In this document: piece by piece, positions 17,925 to 26,047 of the stretch
Numbering within the stretch: the first letter of the stretch is position 1
Layout of the letters: each line of letters begins with the position of its first letter
Assembly: GCA_965284365.1 (NCBI GenBank)
Contig: OZ260079.1
Span: forward strand, 1,798,001 to 1,862,000
Length of the DNA: 64,000 nt
Direction: 5' to 3'
From: Phragmitibacter sp965284365
GTDB taxonomy: Bacteria > Verrucomicrobiota > Verrucomicrobiia > Verrucomicrobiales > Verrucomicrobiaceae
The notes under the pieces: model-generated
Database searches by the model: none
What the model was told of the DNA's origin: nothing
What the model saw: only the letters and a program-made list of their open reading frames with translations
Made by a program: the position numbers and the translations under genes

Positions 17925-20291
17925 ATGTTAAGTTCATTGGACCGAAAACTCTTTCGCGATCTGTCTCAAATGAAGGGACAGATGATCGCCGTGAGTTTGG
18001 TCATGGCCTGTGGTCTTGCCATGATGATCATGACGCGGTCGCTCATCCTGACCCTGGAAAGCACGCGTGAAGCCTATTACCAACGGCATCGCATGGCGGA
18101 TGTGTTTGGCTCGCTCAAACGCGCACCGCTTTATATGGCTGATCCCATCAGCAAGCTGCCGGGAGTTTCCGCCGTCGAGCCACGCGTCGTGCTGGATGTG
18201 ACTCTGGATCTACCCTGGCTCACGGAACCAGCCACGGGCCATATCGTATCTCTTCCAGAAGGTCGGCCTCAGATCCTGAATCAGGTCTTTCTTCGCACGG
18301 GTCGCATGCCGCAACTCGATGAGCGACGCGAAGTGGTCGTGGGCGAAGCTTTCGCCAAAGCCAATGGCCTGAAGCCGGGCGACACCCTGGTAGCAATCAT
18401 CAATGGACGACGGGATACGCTAATCATCACGGGCATTGGGCTTTCGCCAGAGTTTGTGTTTGAAGCGCGCGCCGGGGAAACCCTCCCAGACAACAAACGC
18501 TTCGGTGTCATCTGGATGAATTACCGCGCAGTGGCAGTGGCCTACAACATGGATGGCGCGTTCAACGACATCTGCGTGGACCTCGCACCGGGAGCGAATG
18601 CTGAAGGCATCATTGAGGAGATGGATCGTCTTTTGGCACCTTATGGAGCCAACGGTGCCTTCACTCGCAAGGATCAGCCTTCGGCAAGGCGATTAGATGA
18701 CGAATTGCGGGTGTTACATGCTCTGTCCCTGGCCTATCCTCTGGTCTTCCTGAGCGTGGCCGCCTTCATGGTGAATGCCGTGCTCGCACGGCTCATCCGC
18801 ATGCAGCGGGAGCAAATCGCGCAGCTCAAGGCCCTCGGTTATTCCTCCTGGCAGGTGGGAGTTCACTACCTGAAGTTCGCCTTGGTGATCGTCGTGCTGG
18901 GCACCATCTTTGGCGCGATCGGCGGTCGCTTTATGGGGGGAGGACTCGTCAATCTCTACACCGTCTTCTTTCGCTTTCCATCCCTGGAATTCCAAATGGA
19001 CTACAGCGCGCTTGGCCTCGCCTTGTTCGTCAGCGCCGGGGCCGCCACACTGGGGGTTCTGGGAGTGGTTAGGCAAGCTGTCCGGCTGCCGCCCGCGGAA
19101 GCCATGCGGCCTGAACCGCCTGCGGATTTCAAACCCTCAGTGCTGGAGAAGCTCGGCCTCACCAAAGGGATGACGCCGAGCTTTCGCATGGCTTTGCGTA
19201 ACATAGAACGTCGGCCTTTTCAGGCCATGTTCACCATGTTCGGTTTGGCGTTAGCCACCGGTCTCATGGTGCTGCCCGGGGCCATGGGAAATAGCATCGA
19301 CTACCTGCTCACTTTTCAATGGAACCTTGCCCAGCGGCAGGATGTGGTGGTCTTTCTCAATGAACCCGGGTCAGGGAGCGGCTTTCATGATCTGGAACAT
19401 CTGCCTGGTGTCACTTATGCCGAGCCGATCCGCACCGTGCAGGCACGCATCCGCTACGGACATCACTACCGGAAACTCGCAGTAACGGGCATGCCGCCGG
19501 GCGCACGCTTGAATCGTCTGCTCGACGAAAACGAGAACCCCATTCCCATGCCGCCGGACGGTATCGTCATGTCCAAGAAGCTGGCGGAAATCCTTGGTGC
19601 CAATGTAGGAGATGAAGTGCAGTTGGAAGTGCTGGAAGGCGAACGTCCGCTCCGCACCGTGCCCATCCGCGGCCTGCTTACGGACTTCGCCGGCGTGGCT
19701 GCTTACATGGATATCGATGCACTCCGTCGTCTCATGTGGGAGGGCAGCACCATCAGCGGCGCTTATCTCAGTGTCTCCACCGACCGATGGGAAGATTTCA
19801 TGCGCGAAGTAAAAGGCACGCCGCGCGCGGCGATCGTGCTGGTGAAAAGGGAGCAGCTCAAAGCGTTCCGCGAGACCGTAGGCCAGAGCATTGGCATCCT
19901 GCGGAAATTGTATTTCACATTGGCCATCATTGTGGCCTTTGGAGTGGTTTACAACAGCGCTCGCATCGCCCTTTCCGAGCGCACACGCGAGCTTGCGACC
20001 CTGCGCGTCGTGGGCTTTACCCAGAGAGAAGTGGCAGCTGTTCTTCTCGGGGAATTATCCATCCTGGTTCTAGGCGCTCTACCTTTCGGGCTTCTGTTTG
20101 GCCGGGGCCTGGCGATCTTCATCATGTCATCCTTCAGCACCGAGACCGTGCGTCTGCCGCTTGCCGTGGAACCATCGACCTATTCCGTCGCCATCATCGT
20201 GGTCGTCACCGCAGCGTCACTATCCTTCGCCGTTGTCAGCCGGATGCTGCGCAAACTCGATATGGTGGGTGTGCTGAAAGCACGTGATTGA
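17925..20291 (+). CDS. FtsX/MacB-type ABC transporter permease (orphan)
   Basis: The 788-residue membrane protein has an N-terminal transmembrane anchor (residues about 18-40), a large periplasmic MacB-like region, and two FtsX-type permease domains. The first covers about residues 265-390 (MQREQIAQLKALGYSSWQVG), the second the last 130 (ERTRELATLRVVGFTQREVA). Those two segments are the conserved cytoplasmic coupling motifs. A second periplasmic domain lies between them. Such permeases normally work with an ATPase and often a membrane-fusion protein, but neither is encoded on either side here. A small CCCGGA/TCCGGG hairpin (17899-17914) lies just before the start. Substrate unknown; lipid, lipoprotein or peptide export are family possibilities. 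Confidence 0.87.
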   Translation: MLSSLDRKLFRDLSQMKGQMIAVSLVMACGLAMMIMTRSLILTLESTREAYYQRHRMADVFGSLKRAPLYMADPISKLPGVSAVEPRVVLDVTLDLPWLTEPATGHIVSLPEGRPQILNQVFLRTGRMPQLDERREVVVGEAFAKANGLKPGDTLVAIINGRRDTLIITGIGLSPEFVFEARAGETLPDNKRFGVIWMNYRAVAVAYNMDGAFNDICVDLAPGANAEGIIEEMDRLLAPYGANGAFTRKDQPSARRLDDELRVLHALSLAYPLVFLSVAAFMVNAVLARLIRMQREQIAQLKALGYSSWQVGVHYLKFALVIVVLGTIFGAIGGRFMGGGLVNLYTVFFRFPSLEFQMDYSALGLALFVSAGAATLGVLGVVRQAVRLPPAEAMRPEPPADFKPSVLEKLGLTKGMTPSFRMALRNIERRPFQAMFTMFGLALATGLMVLPGAMGNSIDYLLTFQWNLAQRQDVVVFLNEPGSGSGFHDLEHLPGVTYAEPIRTVQARIRYGHHYRKLAVTGMPPGARLNRLLDENENPIPMPPDGIVMSKKLAEILGANVGDEVQLEVLEGERPLRTVPIRGLLTDFAGVAAYMDIDALRRLMWEGSTISGAYLSVSTDRWEDFMREVKGTPRAAIVLVKREQLKAFRETVGQSIGILRKLYFTLAIIVAFGVVYNSARIALSERTRELATLRVVGFTQREVAAVLLGELSILVLGALPFGLLFGRGLAIFIMSSFSTETVRLPLAVEPSTYSVAIIVVVTAASLSFAVVSRMLRKLDMVGVLKARD

Positions 20292-20304
20292 AATGCCAAT
20301 GATA

Positions 20305-20455
20305 TTCACCGCGAAGGCGCGAAGAATTGAAGGGTTGATAACTCACGCACTCATGGGTGGATCGACGGAATCTTGAAGGAAAATGTCATGAGGCAACTGA
20401 ACCAACTTTCTCTACCTTCTTCAGTCTTCGCACCTTCGCGTCTTCGCGGTTCAAC
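20305..20455. repeat. Inverted pair of CTTCGCG-type intergenic repeats
   Basis: Two copies of the same motif face each other in the gap between two convergent genes. The left copy (20305-20324) reads TTCACCGCGAAGGCGCGAAG; the right copy (20426-20455) is its inverted relative with CTTCGCGTCTTCGCGGTTCA. Related copies occur at 28013-28042 and 56148-56170, and a worn one at 39771-39790. The 100 bases between the two copies show no gene. Confidence 0.7.
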
Positions 20456-20482
20456 TTCCACTGTCGCCCTTGCCCCTTGCTC

Positions 20483-22492
20483 CTACCTCGTCACCACTTC
20501 CATCGGGCACTTCGGTAGCGCCTGCAAAAACGTGCGGCCATAGGGTTTCGTCAGAACTCGGTTGTCCAATATCGCGCAAATGCCCTTGTCCTTCCTGCTG
20601 CGAATCAAGCGGCCCACGCCCTGACGAAGTTTCAGGATCGCTTCCGGCACGGAATATTCCATGAAGGCATTGCCGCCTTCATTCTCGATATGCTCGAGCC
20701 GCGCCGCCGTCAGCGGATGATCCGGCACCGCAAACGGCAACTTGGTGATGATGACATTGCTCAAGGCCTCGCCCGGCACATCAACGCCTGTCCAAAAACT
20801 TTCCGTTCCGAAAAGCACGCTATGGGTGTCTTCACGAAACTCCGCCAGCATCTGATTGCGCGGCAGTTTCCTTCCTTGCACCAGCAACTTCCAGCCGCGC
20901 TTTTCGCAGAACGGTTCCACTTGCTCCGCCACCCGTGCCATCTGCGAATGACTCGTGAAAAGTACAAAGGCCCGGCCTTCTGAAATATCCAGGAAGTGCT
21001 GAATCCAATCGGGCAGGGCGGCTTCGTTTTCTTTTGTGCCGGGAGGAGGAATGTTCCGCGCAACATAGAGCTTCATCTGCTGCTGGAAATCGAACGGACT
21101 CTCCAGTGATACCGCCGCCGCTTCCGTGCCGCCCACGCGTTTCCGGAAATAGGACAACGGCTCGCCTTCACCGGCTCCGAGCGTGGCACTGGTGAGAATA
21201 CAGGCCCGGTCACCTCTGAAGAACAGGTTATTAAGCTGCGCGCTCACATCCACCGGCGCACTGTGAATACTGACCGTGCGGTTATCCCCGCCAGACCGTT
21301 CCACCCAGTAGACATGTTCATCTTCTTCCTGGTCGAGGAACGACTTCACGGTGTTCCTTGCGGCGATCAATCGTTTGGCCAGATCATGGATCTCCAAACG
21401 CACGGTGTCGCTCTTGGCGGCGTCCCCGGCAGCTTGCGCGCGTTCGATGACTTTATGCAGCGGGATGGTCAGTGAATCCTCAACCAATCCCGGCTCACGC
21501 ACGCGGCTTTCACGGGCTGCCTGGTGGGCAAAACGAGCGGAGCCCTCCACCGCTTCAAAAAACGTCCCCACCGCATCGAGCGCTTCTCGCACCGCCTGCG
21601 TTCCGGGTGCTTCCCCTTGTTGGGGAAAGAAGCCCTTGCGGGTGCGCGGATTAAACAGGCGCTGCAACTCAAACTTCAGATGGCTCTCCGAAAGATGCAG
21701 ACCATACGCCCGCGCTGCTACATTCTCGATGGTGTGAGCTTCGTCCACGATCAGGAAATCCAGAGGGAAAAGGAAGTTCGCTTCATCCACAGCCGCTTCA
21801 TCCGCTGACGAGAGCAATGTGAAAAAGAGCGAGTGATTCATCACCAGCACATGAGCTTCCGCCATGCGTCGGCGGACGGCCTGATAGAAGCAGGTATGTG
21901 GCGGACAACGGCGCGGAGTGCAAATGTGAGCCTCGCTGCAAACTTGCGACCATACCTTTGGGCTAGGTGAGAAATCCAAATCACTGAGCGTGCCGTCTTT
22001 CGTGCGCTGACTCCATTCCCAGATCAGTTTCAGTTCGGTCTGCTCCACGGGGGTGAAGAGATCCGGTGTGCTGTGGAACGCGCGCTCCAGCCGCTGGGGG
22101 CAGAGGTAGTTGCCTCTGCCTTTCAGGAGCTCCGCCTTGAACGGCGTGGGATACAACTTCTGGACAATGGGAATGTCTTTTAGAATCAACTGCTCCTGCA
22201 GATTGATCGTGTGCGTGGTGATGATGGCCTTCCGTCCCTCTTCCAAGGCGAACGTGATGGCGGGCAGCAGATAGGCTAGGGATTTGCCGACTCCCGTGGC
22301 AGCTTCGATCACGACTGGCTTGGAAACTTCCAGCGCTCGACCAACGATCTTCGCCATGCGCTGCTGCTGTGGGCGATATTCAAAGTCCGGCGATTGCGCC
22401 ATGCGGCCATCCGGCGAGAAGGCACGCGCCATCCGCTCGGTAAGAGTGATGGGAAGCGCCGCGCCCTCGGCATCAGAGGCAATCTGGATCAT
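20483..22492 (-). CDS. dinG: DinG/YoaA-type ATP-dependent DNA helicase
   Basis: This is a 669-residue XPD-like superfamily 2 helicase. Walker A is EAATGVGKS (residues 63-71), the DEAH box is LIVDEAHTIEN, and motifs ATLGAGEGEP and VLFGTESFWTGVDVPGEAL close the second RecA domain. Four cysteines in NYLCPQ, QVCSEAHICTP and CPPHTC fit an iron-sulfur cluster domain as in DinG/XPD. The final motif is QGVGRLIRS. The family unwinds DNA 5' to 3' and is linked to repair and R-loop removal. No exonuclease domain is fused. It starts 22 bases after the upstream membrane protein gene. Confidence 0.92.
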   Translation of the reverse strand: MIQIASDAEGAALPITLTERMARAFSPDGRMAQSPDFEYRPQQQRMAKIVGRALEVSKPVVIEAATGVGKSLAYLLPAITFALEEGRKAIITTHTINLQEQLILKDIPIVQKLYPTPFKAELLKGRGNYLCPQRLERAFHSTPDLFTPVEQTELKLIWEWSQRTKDGTLSDLDFSPSPKVWSQVCSEAHICTPRRCPPHTCFYQAVRRRMAEAHVLVMNHSLFFTLLSSADEAAVDEANFLFPLDFLIVDEAHTIENVAARAYGLHLSESHLKFELQRLFNPRTRKGFFPQQGEAPGTQAVREALDAVGTFFEAVEGSARFAHQAARESRVREPGLVEDSLTIPLHKVIERAQAAGDAAKSDTVRLEIHDLAKRLIAARNTVKSFLDQEEDEHVYWVERSGGDNRTVSIHSAPVDVSAQLNNLFFRGDRACILTSATLGAGEGEPLSYFRKRVGGTEAAAVSLESPFDFQQQMKLYVARNIPPPGTKENEAALPDWIQHFLDISEGRAFVLFTSHSQMARVAEQVEPFCEKRGWKLLVQGRKLPRNQMLAEFREDTHSVLFGTESFWTGVDVPGEALSNVIITKLPFAVPDHPLTAARLEHIENEGGNAFMEYSVPEAILKLRQGVGRLIRSRKDKGICAILDNRVLTKPYGRTFLQALPKCPMEVVTR

Positions 22493-22514
22493 CTACAGGA
22501 GGAAAAGAGAGGTG

Positions 22515-23930
22515 TCAGGATGACGCCGGAGTGGAAGGACGAAAAGTTCCGAGCTCTTCGATCTTGCTGATGACCCGGCCGTCTTTGGCTTCGTAGTCCT
22601 TGCGCTTCAATTTAAAACCGGGATGCGCCTGCATACGTGAATTGGGGACCTGCTGCATCTGATGGACGATATCTGCCGCTACGCTGCGCCAGTTTTCGAT
22701 GGTCAGATCCGACAGCCGCCTCACCGTGCCATCTTTTTTCAGGTCCCGAAATTCTGCGTTGATCATCTTTTTTAAAGTGGGGGCTTCTGTCCCGAGCACT
22801 TCCAGCGGTAAGGGGTTGTCGTCCAGATCCGTCGCCAGAATGCAATTGGCGGCTGGCGGAAGAAGGGCATACATGGGGAAGTGCGTGAAGGGGTACCACT
22901 CCTTCCGCCACAGTAGGAAGAACCCGAGCACGACGGCTACCAAAGCCGGATGAAGCAGCCATCTCCTGATCGGATTTCGCGACCATCCATTGACCTCGGC
23001 CATCACGCTTGCGGGAGCAGATCGCAACCACTCCCAGCCTCGAGTGAACGGCAGCACTCCGATGAGGCGGGACAGCCAGTAAAAAGGGTGAATGAAAAGA
23101 AAGATCACCGCCCATTGGTTTCCTTCAAAGGGGAGGCCCATCAGCCAGGCGTTGCACTTGTGAAAGAGCAGCAGACCGATGCCTACGACAAGGGCGGGTA
23201 CGCGACCCAGACAAGCCACAAAGCCACCCAGTTCCATCAGTAGTGCGCCAACGAGAAACGCGGAGGTCAGTCCCGGATGATCCACTAGAAAGTGGCCCAC
23301 ACTGACGGCCGCCGGAGCCAGCGGAGGGATGGCATGGGTGAACACCATTTCATCCTGGGCCTTGGCGATTTGCAGGGAAAAGCAATCGCCGCGTAGCGCC
23401 CAGTCCCACCCCCCGTAGTAGACCTTGCAGAGGCCAGCGACGACATAGGTCGCTGCCAGCATGACCCGACTGGCCGAAATCGCTGTCTGGTCGGAGGCAG
23501 ATGAGGCCACAAAAAGGCTGCGCCAGTTTCCCCTCTGACGCACCGCGTGCGCCACCATGCCAGCCAGGAGAGCCAGGGCGAGCAGGGCATTGAGCTGGGC
23601 CCCGTGTCCTTGAAAGCCCTGGGAGGCCGTAAAGGTGTGGAGCGAGATGTCGAAAATCAAAAAAGCGATCAATCCAAAGGGCGCCAGCAGTCCCAAGGCA
23701 AAGAGCACCAAGCCAGCCTTTGACACCAGTTGCCAGTTCGCGAACACCTCCGGCTGATTGATCCAGGTGAAATCCAGGAACTGCGCCAGCGCTACCGGCT
23801 TCGGTTGGCTGGTGTAATCAGGGGTAAACAGGGGTATTGCCTGCCACAGCAGCCAGGCCAGCATCACCCGCGTGAGGAGAGACTCCCAGCGGGGCATGAG
23901 CAAAGACTTTCGATTTGGCAGGGAAAACAT
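22515..23930 (-). CDS. Polytopic membrane protein, HTTM-like, function unknown
   Basis: With the ATG at 23930 the product is 471 residues. That start is chosen because it opens the protein proper with MFSLPNRKS; an ATG at 24023 would add 31 residues lacking membrane character. About eight to ten hydrophobic segments are visible in the first 330 residues (for example LVLFALGLLAPFGLIAFLIF and LVVGIGLLLFHKCNAWLMG), then a C-terminal soluble region (about 370-471). The arrangement resembles HTTM-type (vitamin K carboxylase-like) membrane proteins, but the resemblance is weak and I assign no activity. It is divergent from kup and shares its 182-base upstream region. Confidence 0.7.
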   Translation of the reverse strand: MFSLPNRKSLLMPRWESLLTRVMLAWLLWQAIPLFTPDYTSQPKPVALAQFLDFTWINQPEVFANWQLVSKAGLVLFALGLLAPFGLIAFLIFDISLHTFTASQGFQGHGAQLNALLALALLAGMVAHAVRQRGNWRSLFVASSASDQTAISASRVMLAATYVVAGLCKVYYGGWDWALRGDCFSLQIAKAQDEMVFTHAIPPLAPAAVSVGHFLVDHPGLTSAFLVGALLMELGGFVACLGRVPALVVGIGLLLFHKCNAWLMGLPFEGNQWAVIFLFIHPFYWLSRLIGVLPFTRGWEWLRSAPASVMAEVNGWSRNPIRRWLLHPALVAVVLGFFLLWRKEWYPFTHFPMYALLPPAANCILATDLDDNPLPLEVLGTEAPTLKKMINAEFRDLKKDGTVRRLSDLTIENWRSVAADIVHQMQQVPNSRMQAHPGFKLKRKDYEAKDGRVISKIEELGTFRPSTPASS

Positions 23931-24009
23931 GAAGGCGCCTTGGAGGGGGAGGCTGGTGTCTTTATCTTCTCGCGCGAAGATGGGGGGTGTTCTTAAGCCG
24001 GACCTGGCG

Positions 24010-24110
24010 AGGTGCCAAGGCAAAACGGACCTCGACCCGCGCTTGCCAAAGACGGCACCTGATGCATGATAAACCTCCCTTGAGGTTGGATAGCCCGTTG
24101 CAAGGGGGGT
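24010..24110 (+). promoter_or_regulatory. Structured leader of the first kup gene with a ribosome-site-sequestering helix
   Basis: The Shine-Dalgarno tract CAAGGGGGGT (24101-24110) is complementary over ten positions, one of them a G-U pair, to ACCTCCCTTG (24073-24082). The same upstream arm can instead form a local hairpin AACCTC/GAGGTT (24072-24077 with 24082-24087). Further upstream AGGTGCC (24010-24016) pairs with GGCACCT (24054-24060), enclosing GGCAA/TTGCC (24019-24023 with 24043-24047). An alternative helix is CGAGGT/ACCTCG (24008-24013 with 24029-24034). This is what a translational switch would look like. It does not match a riboswitch class I recognise, and the transcription start is unknown. 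Confidence 0.45.
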
Positions 24111-24112
24111 AA

Positions 24113-25990
24113 ATGTCTCAAAAGAATTCCTCGAATTGGACTATGGCGCTCCTGGCGCTGGGTGTGGTCTATGGAGACATTGGCACCAGTCCCCTGTACG
24201 CGTTGCGGGAATGCCTGAGCCATGGGCGTTTCGAGGTAGGGAATGAACTGACGGTCCTCGGCCCCGTGTCCCTCATGATCTGGTCACTGACCATCATCGT
24301 GATGGTGAAGTACCTCCTGTTCCTGTCGAAAGCGGACAATCAGGGCGAAGGCGGAATCTTTGCCCTCTACTCCCTGCTGCGGCAGAGCAAGGCGGGCCTG
24401 AGTAAACGCTCGATCTCTGTGCTGGGGATTATTGTGCTACTCGGCGCCGCACTGCTGTACGGCGACGGCATTATCACCCCAGCGATTTCCGTTTTGTCAG
24501 CGGTGGAGGGTCTGGAGCAGGTTCACCCGGGTATGCCACACTGGGTCGTGCCCGTGGTGGCATCAGGCATTTTGCTGGGACTTTTCATGGTGCAACGCTT
24601 TGGCACGAAGAAGATTGGCGTAACTTTTGGTCCCATCATGGTCGTCTGGTTCAGCACACTGGCAGTGCTTGGCGTGATCCATCTGGCCAACGACACCAGT
24701 ATTTTGCGGGCGTTTTCCCCCCACTACGGGGTTATGTACCTCATCTATGAGGGGAAAGAGGCGCTGCATGTCATGGGCACGGTCCTGCTGGCCGTAACCG
24801 GATGCGAAGCGCTTTACGCGGACATCGGCCACTTTGGGCGGCCCGCTATGAAGAAGTCCTGGCTCTTTGTTGCTTACCCGGCACTCACATTGAACTACCT
24901 GGGCCAGGGTGCCTTGCTGCTGAATGACCCTGGGGCGGTAGAGCATCCGTTCTTCCACATGGTCAGCGGTGTCTGGAGATTGCCGGTGGTGATTTTGGCG
25001 ATGTTCGCCACCATCATCGCATCTCAGGCCATGATCACCGGCGTGTTTTCGCTGACCCAGCAGGCGGTGCAACTCGGCTTCGTGCCACGTCTGAAGATCG
25101 TCCATACCTCTCCGGATGTTCGCGGGCAGATATACATGCCACAGATCAATTTTCTGCTGGCGGTCGCTTGCCTTACGTTGGTTCTGGTCTTCCGGGAGTC
25201 CTCGGCGTTGGCTTCAGCCTACGGTTTGTCGGTTTCCTCAGACATGATCATGAGCAGCATTTTGCTCTTCATCGTCATGACGCGGGTGTGGAAATGGCGG
25301 CGTTGGCAGGCGGGTTGGCTGATCGGCCTTTTCCTCGTCATCGAGATTGGTTATTGGCTGGGCAGCGTTTCCAAGCTTTTCCACGGAGCCTGGATCCCCA
25401 TGGTCATCACCATGTTCCTGTGGATGCTGATGAAGACTTGGCGGGATGGGAGGGCCATCCTCATCAAGCGCGTGGTTCGCTCCCTGGTGCCGGCGACACA
25501 TCTTGTCGATGAACTGAAGCGGGACAAAATTCTCCGTGTGCCCGGCATTGGCGTCTTCCTCTCTTCATCCACAGATGGTCTCCCGCTGGTCCTGCTGCAT
25601 CACCTGAAGCACAACAAGGTGCTCCACAACACTGCCGTTTTGCTCAGCGTAAGGTTTGAGGAAGAGCCCTATGTAAAACCGCAGAACCGCATCGAGATCG
25701 TGGATCTCTACGAGTCTTTCTTCCGTGTCATCTTGCATTATGGCTTTGCGGAAAGTCCCGAGGTGATGCGAGATCTGGCCCAGGCGCTGCGGGATAAGGG
25801 AGTCAAAAAGCTGTCCGATATCAGCTATTACCAAAGCCGTGAACTTCTGCTGACGGACGGCAATGGTAAGATGGCTTCCTGGCGAAAGAAGGTATTTGTC
25901 ATTCTTTCCCGCATTGCTCGGCCCGCAACTGGCTACTTTCAACTGCCGTCCCGTCAGGTCATTGAACTCGGCATTCAGTTGGAATTATAA
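24113..25990 (+). CDS. kup: Kup-type potassium uptake transporter (first copy)
   Basis: A proton-coupled low-affinity K+ importer of the KUP/HAK/KT family, 625 aa, in the inner membrane. The N-terminal signature is LGVVYGDIGTSPLYALREC, followed by DNQGEGGIFALYSLL, LLYGDGIITPAISVLSAVEG and GCEALYADIGHFG. Twelve hydrophobic segments occupy about residues 10-440, and the soluble C-terminal domain includes VFLSSSTDGLPLVLLHHL. A strong GGGGGG ribosome site lies three bases before the ATG and can be masked by leader pairing (24073-24110). A second kup gene follows after 57 bases. Confidence 0.95.
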   Translation: MSQKNSSNWTMALLALGVVYGDIGTSPLYALRECLSHGRFEVGNELTVLGPVSLMIWSLTIIVMVKYLLFLSKADNQGEGGIFALYSLLRQSKAGLSKRSISVLGIIVLLGAALLYGDGIITPAISVLSAVEGLEQVHPGMPHWVVPVVASGILLGLFMVQRFGTKKIGVTFGPIMVVWFSTLAVLGVIHLANDTSILRAFSPHYGVMYLIYEGKEALHVMGTVLLAVTGCEALYADIGHFGRPAMKKSWLFVAYPALTLNYLGQGALLLNDPGAVEHPFFHMVSGVWRLPVVILAMFATIIASQAMITGVFSLTQQAVQLGFVPRLKIVHTSPDVRGQIYMPQINFLLAVACLTLVLVFRESSALASAYGLSVSSDMIMSSILLFIVMTRVWKWRRWQAGWLIGLFLVIEIGYWLGSVSKLFHGAWIPMVITMFLWMLMKTWRDGRAILIKRVVRSLVPATHLVDELKRDKILRVPGIGVFLSSSTDGLPLVLLHHLKHNKVLHNTAVLLSVRFEEEPYVKPQNRIEIVDLYESFFRVILHYGFAESPEVMRDLAQALRDKGVKKLSDISYYQSRELLLTDGNGKMASWRKKVFVILSRIARPATGYFQLPSRQVIELGIQLEL

Positions 25991-26047
25991 CCTCATGTCT
26001 TTGTTTCCACAGTTTGGGAACCATTTCTCCGCAAGCCCGTCCGGCTA

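Noticed and set aside
23931..24112. c-di-AMP (ydaO-type) riboswitch before kup
   Set aside because: The class-defining conserved segments are not present; only generic helices and the ribosome-site pairing are seen, reported separately.
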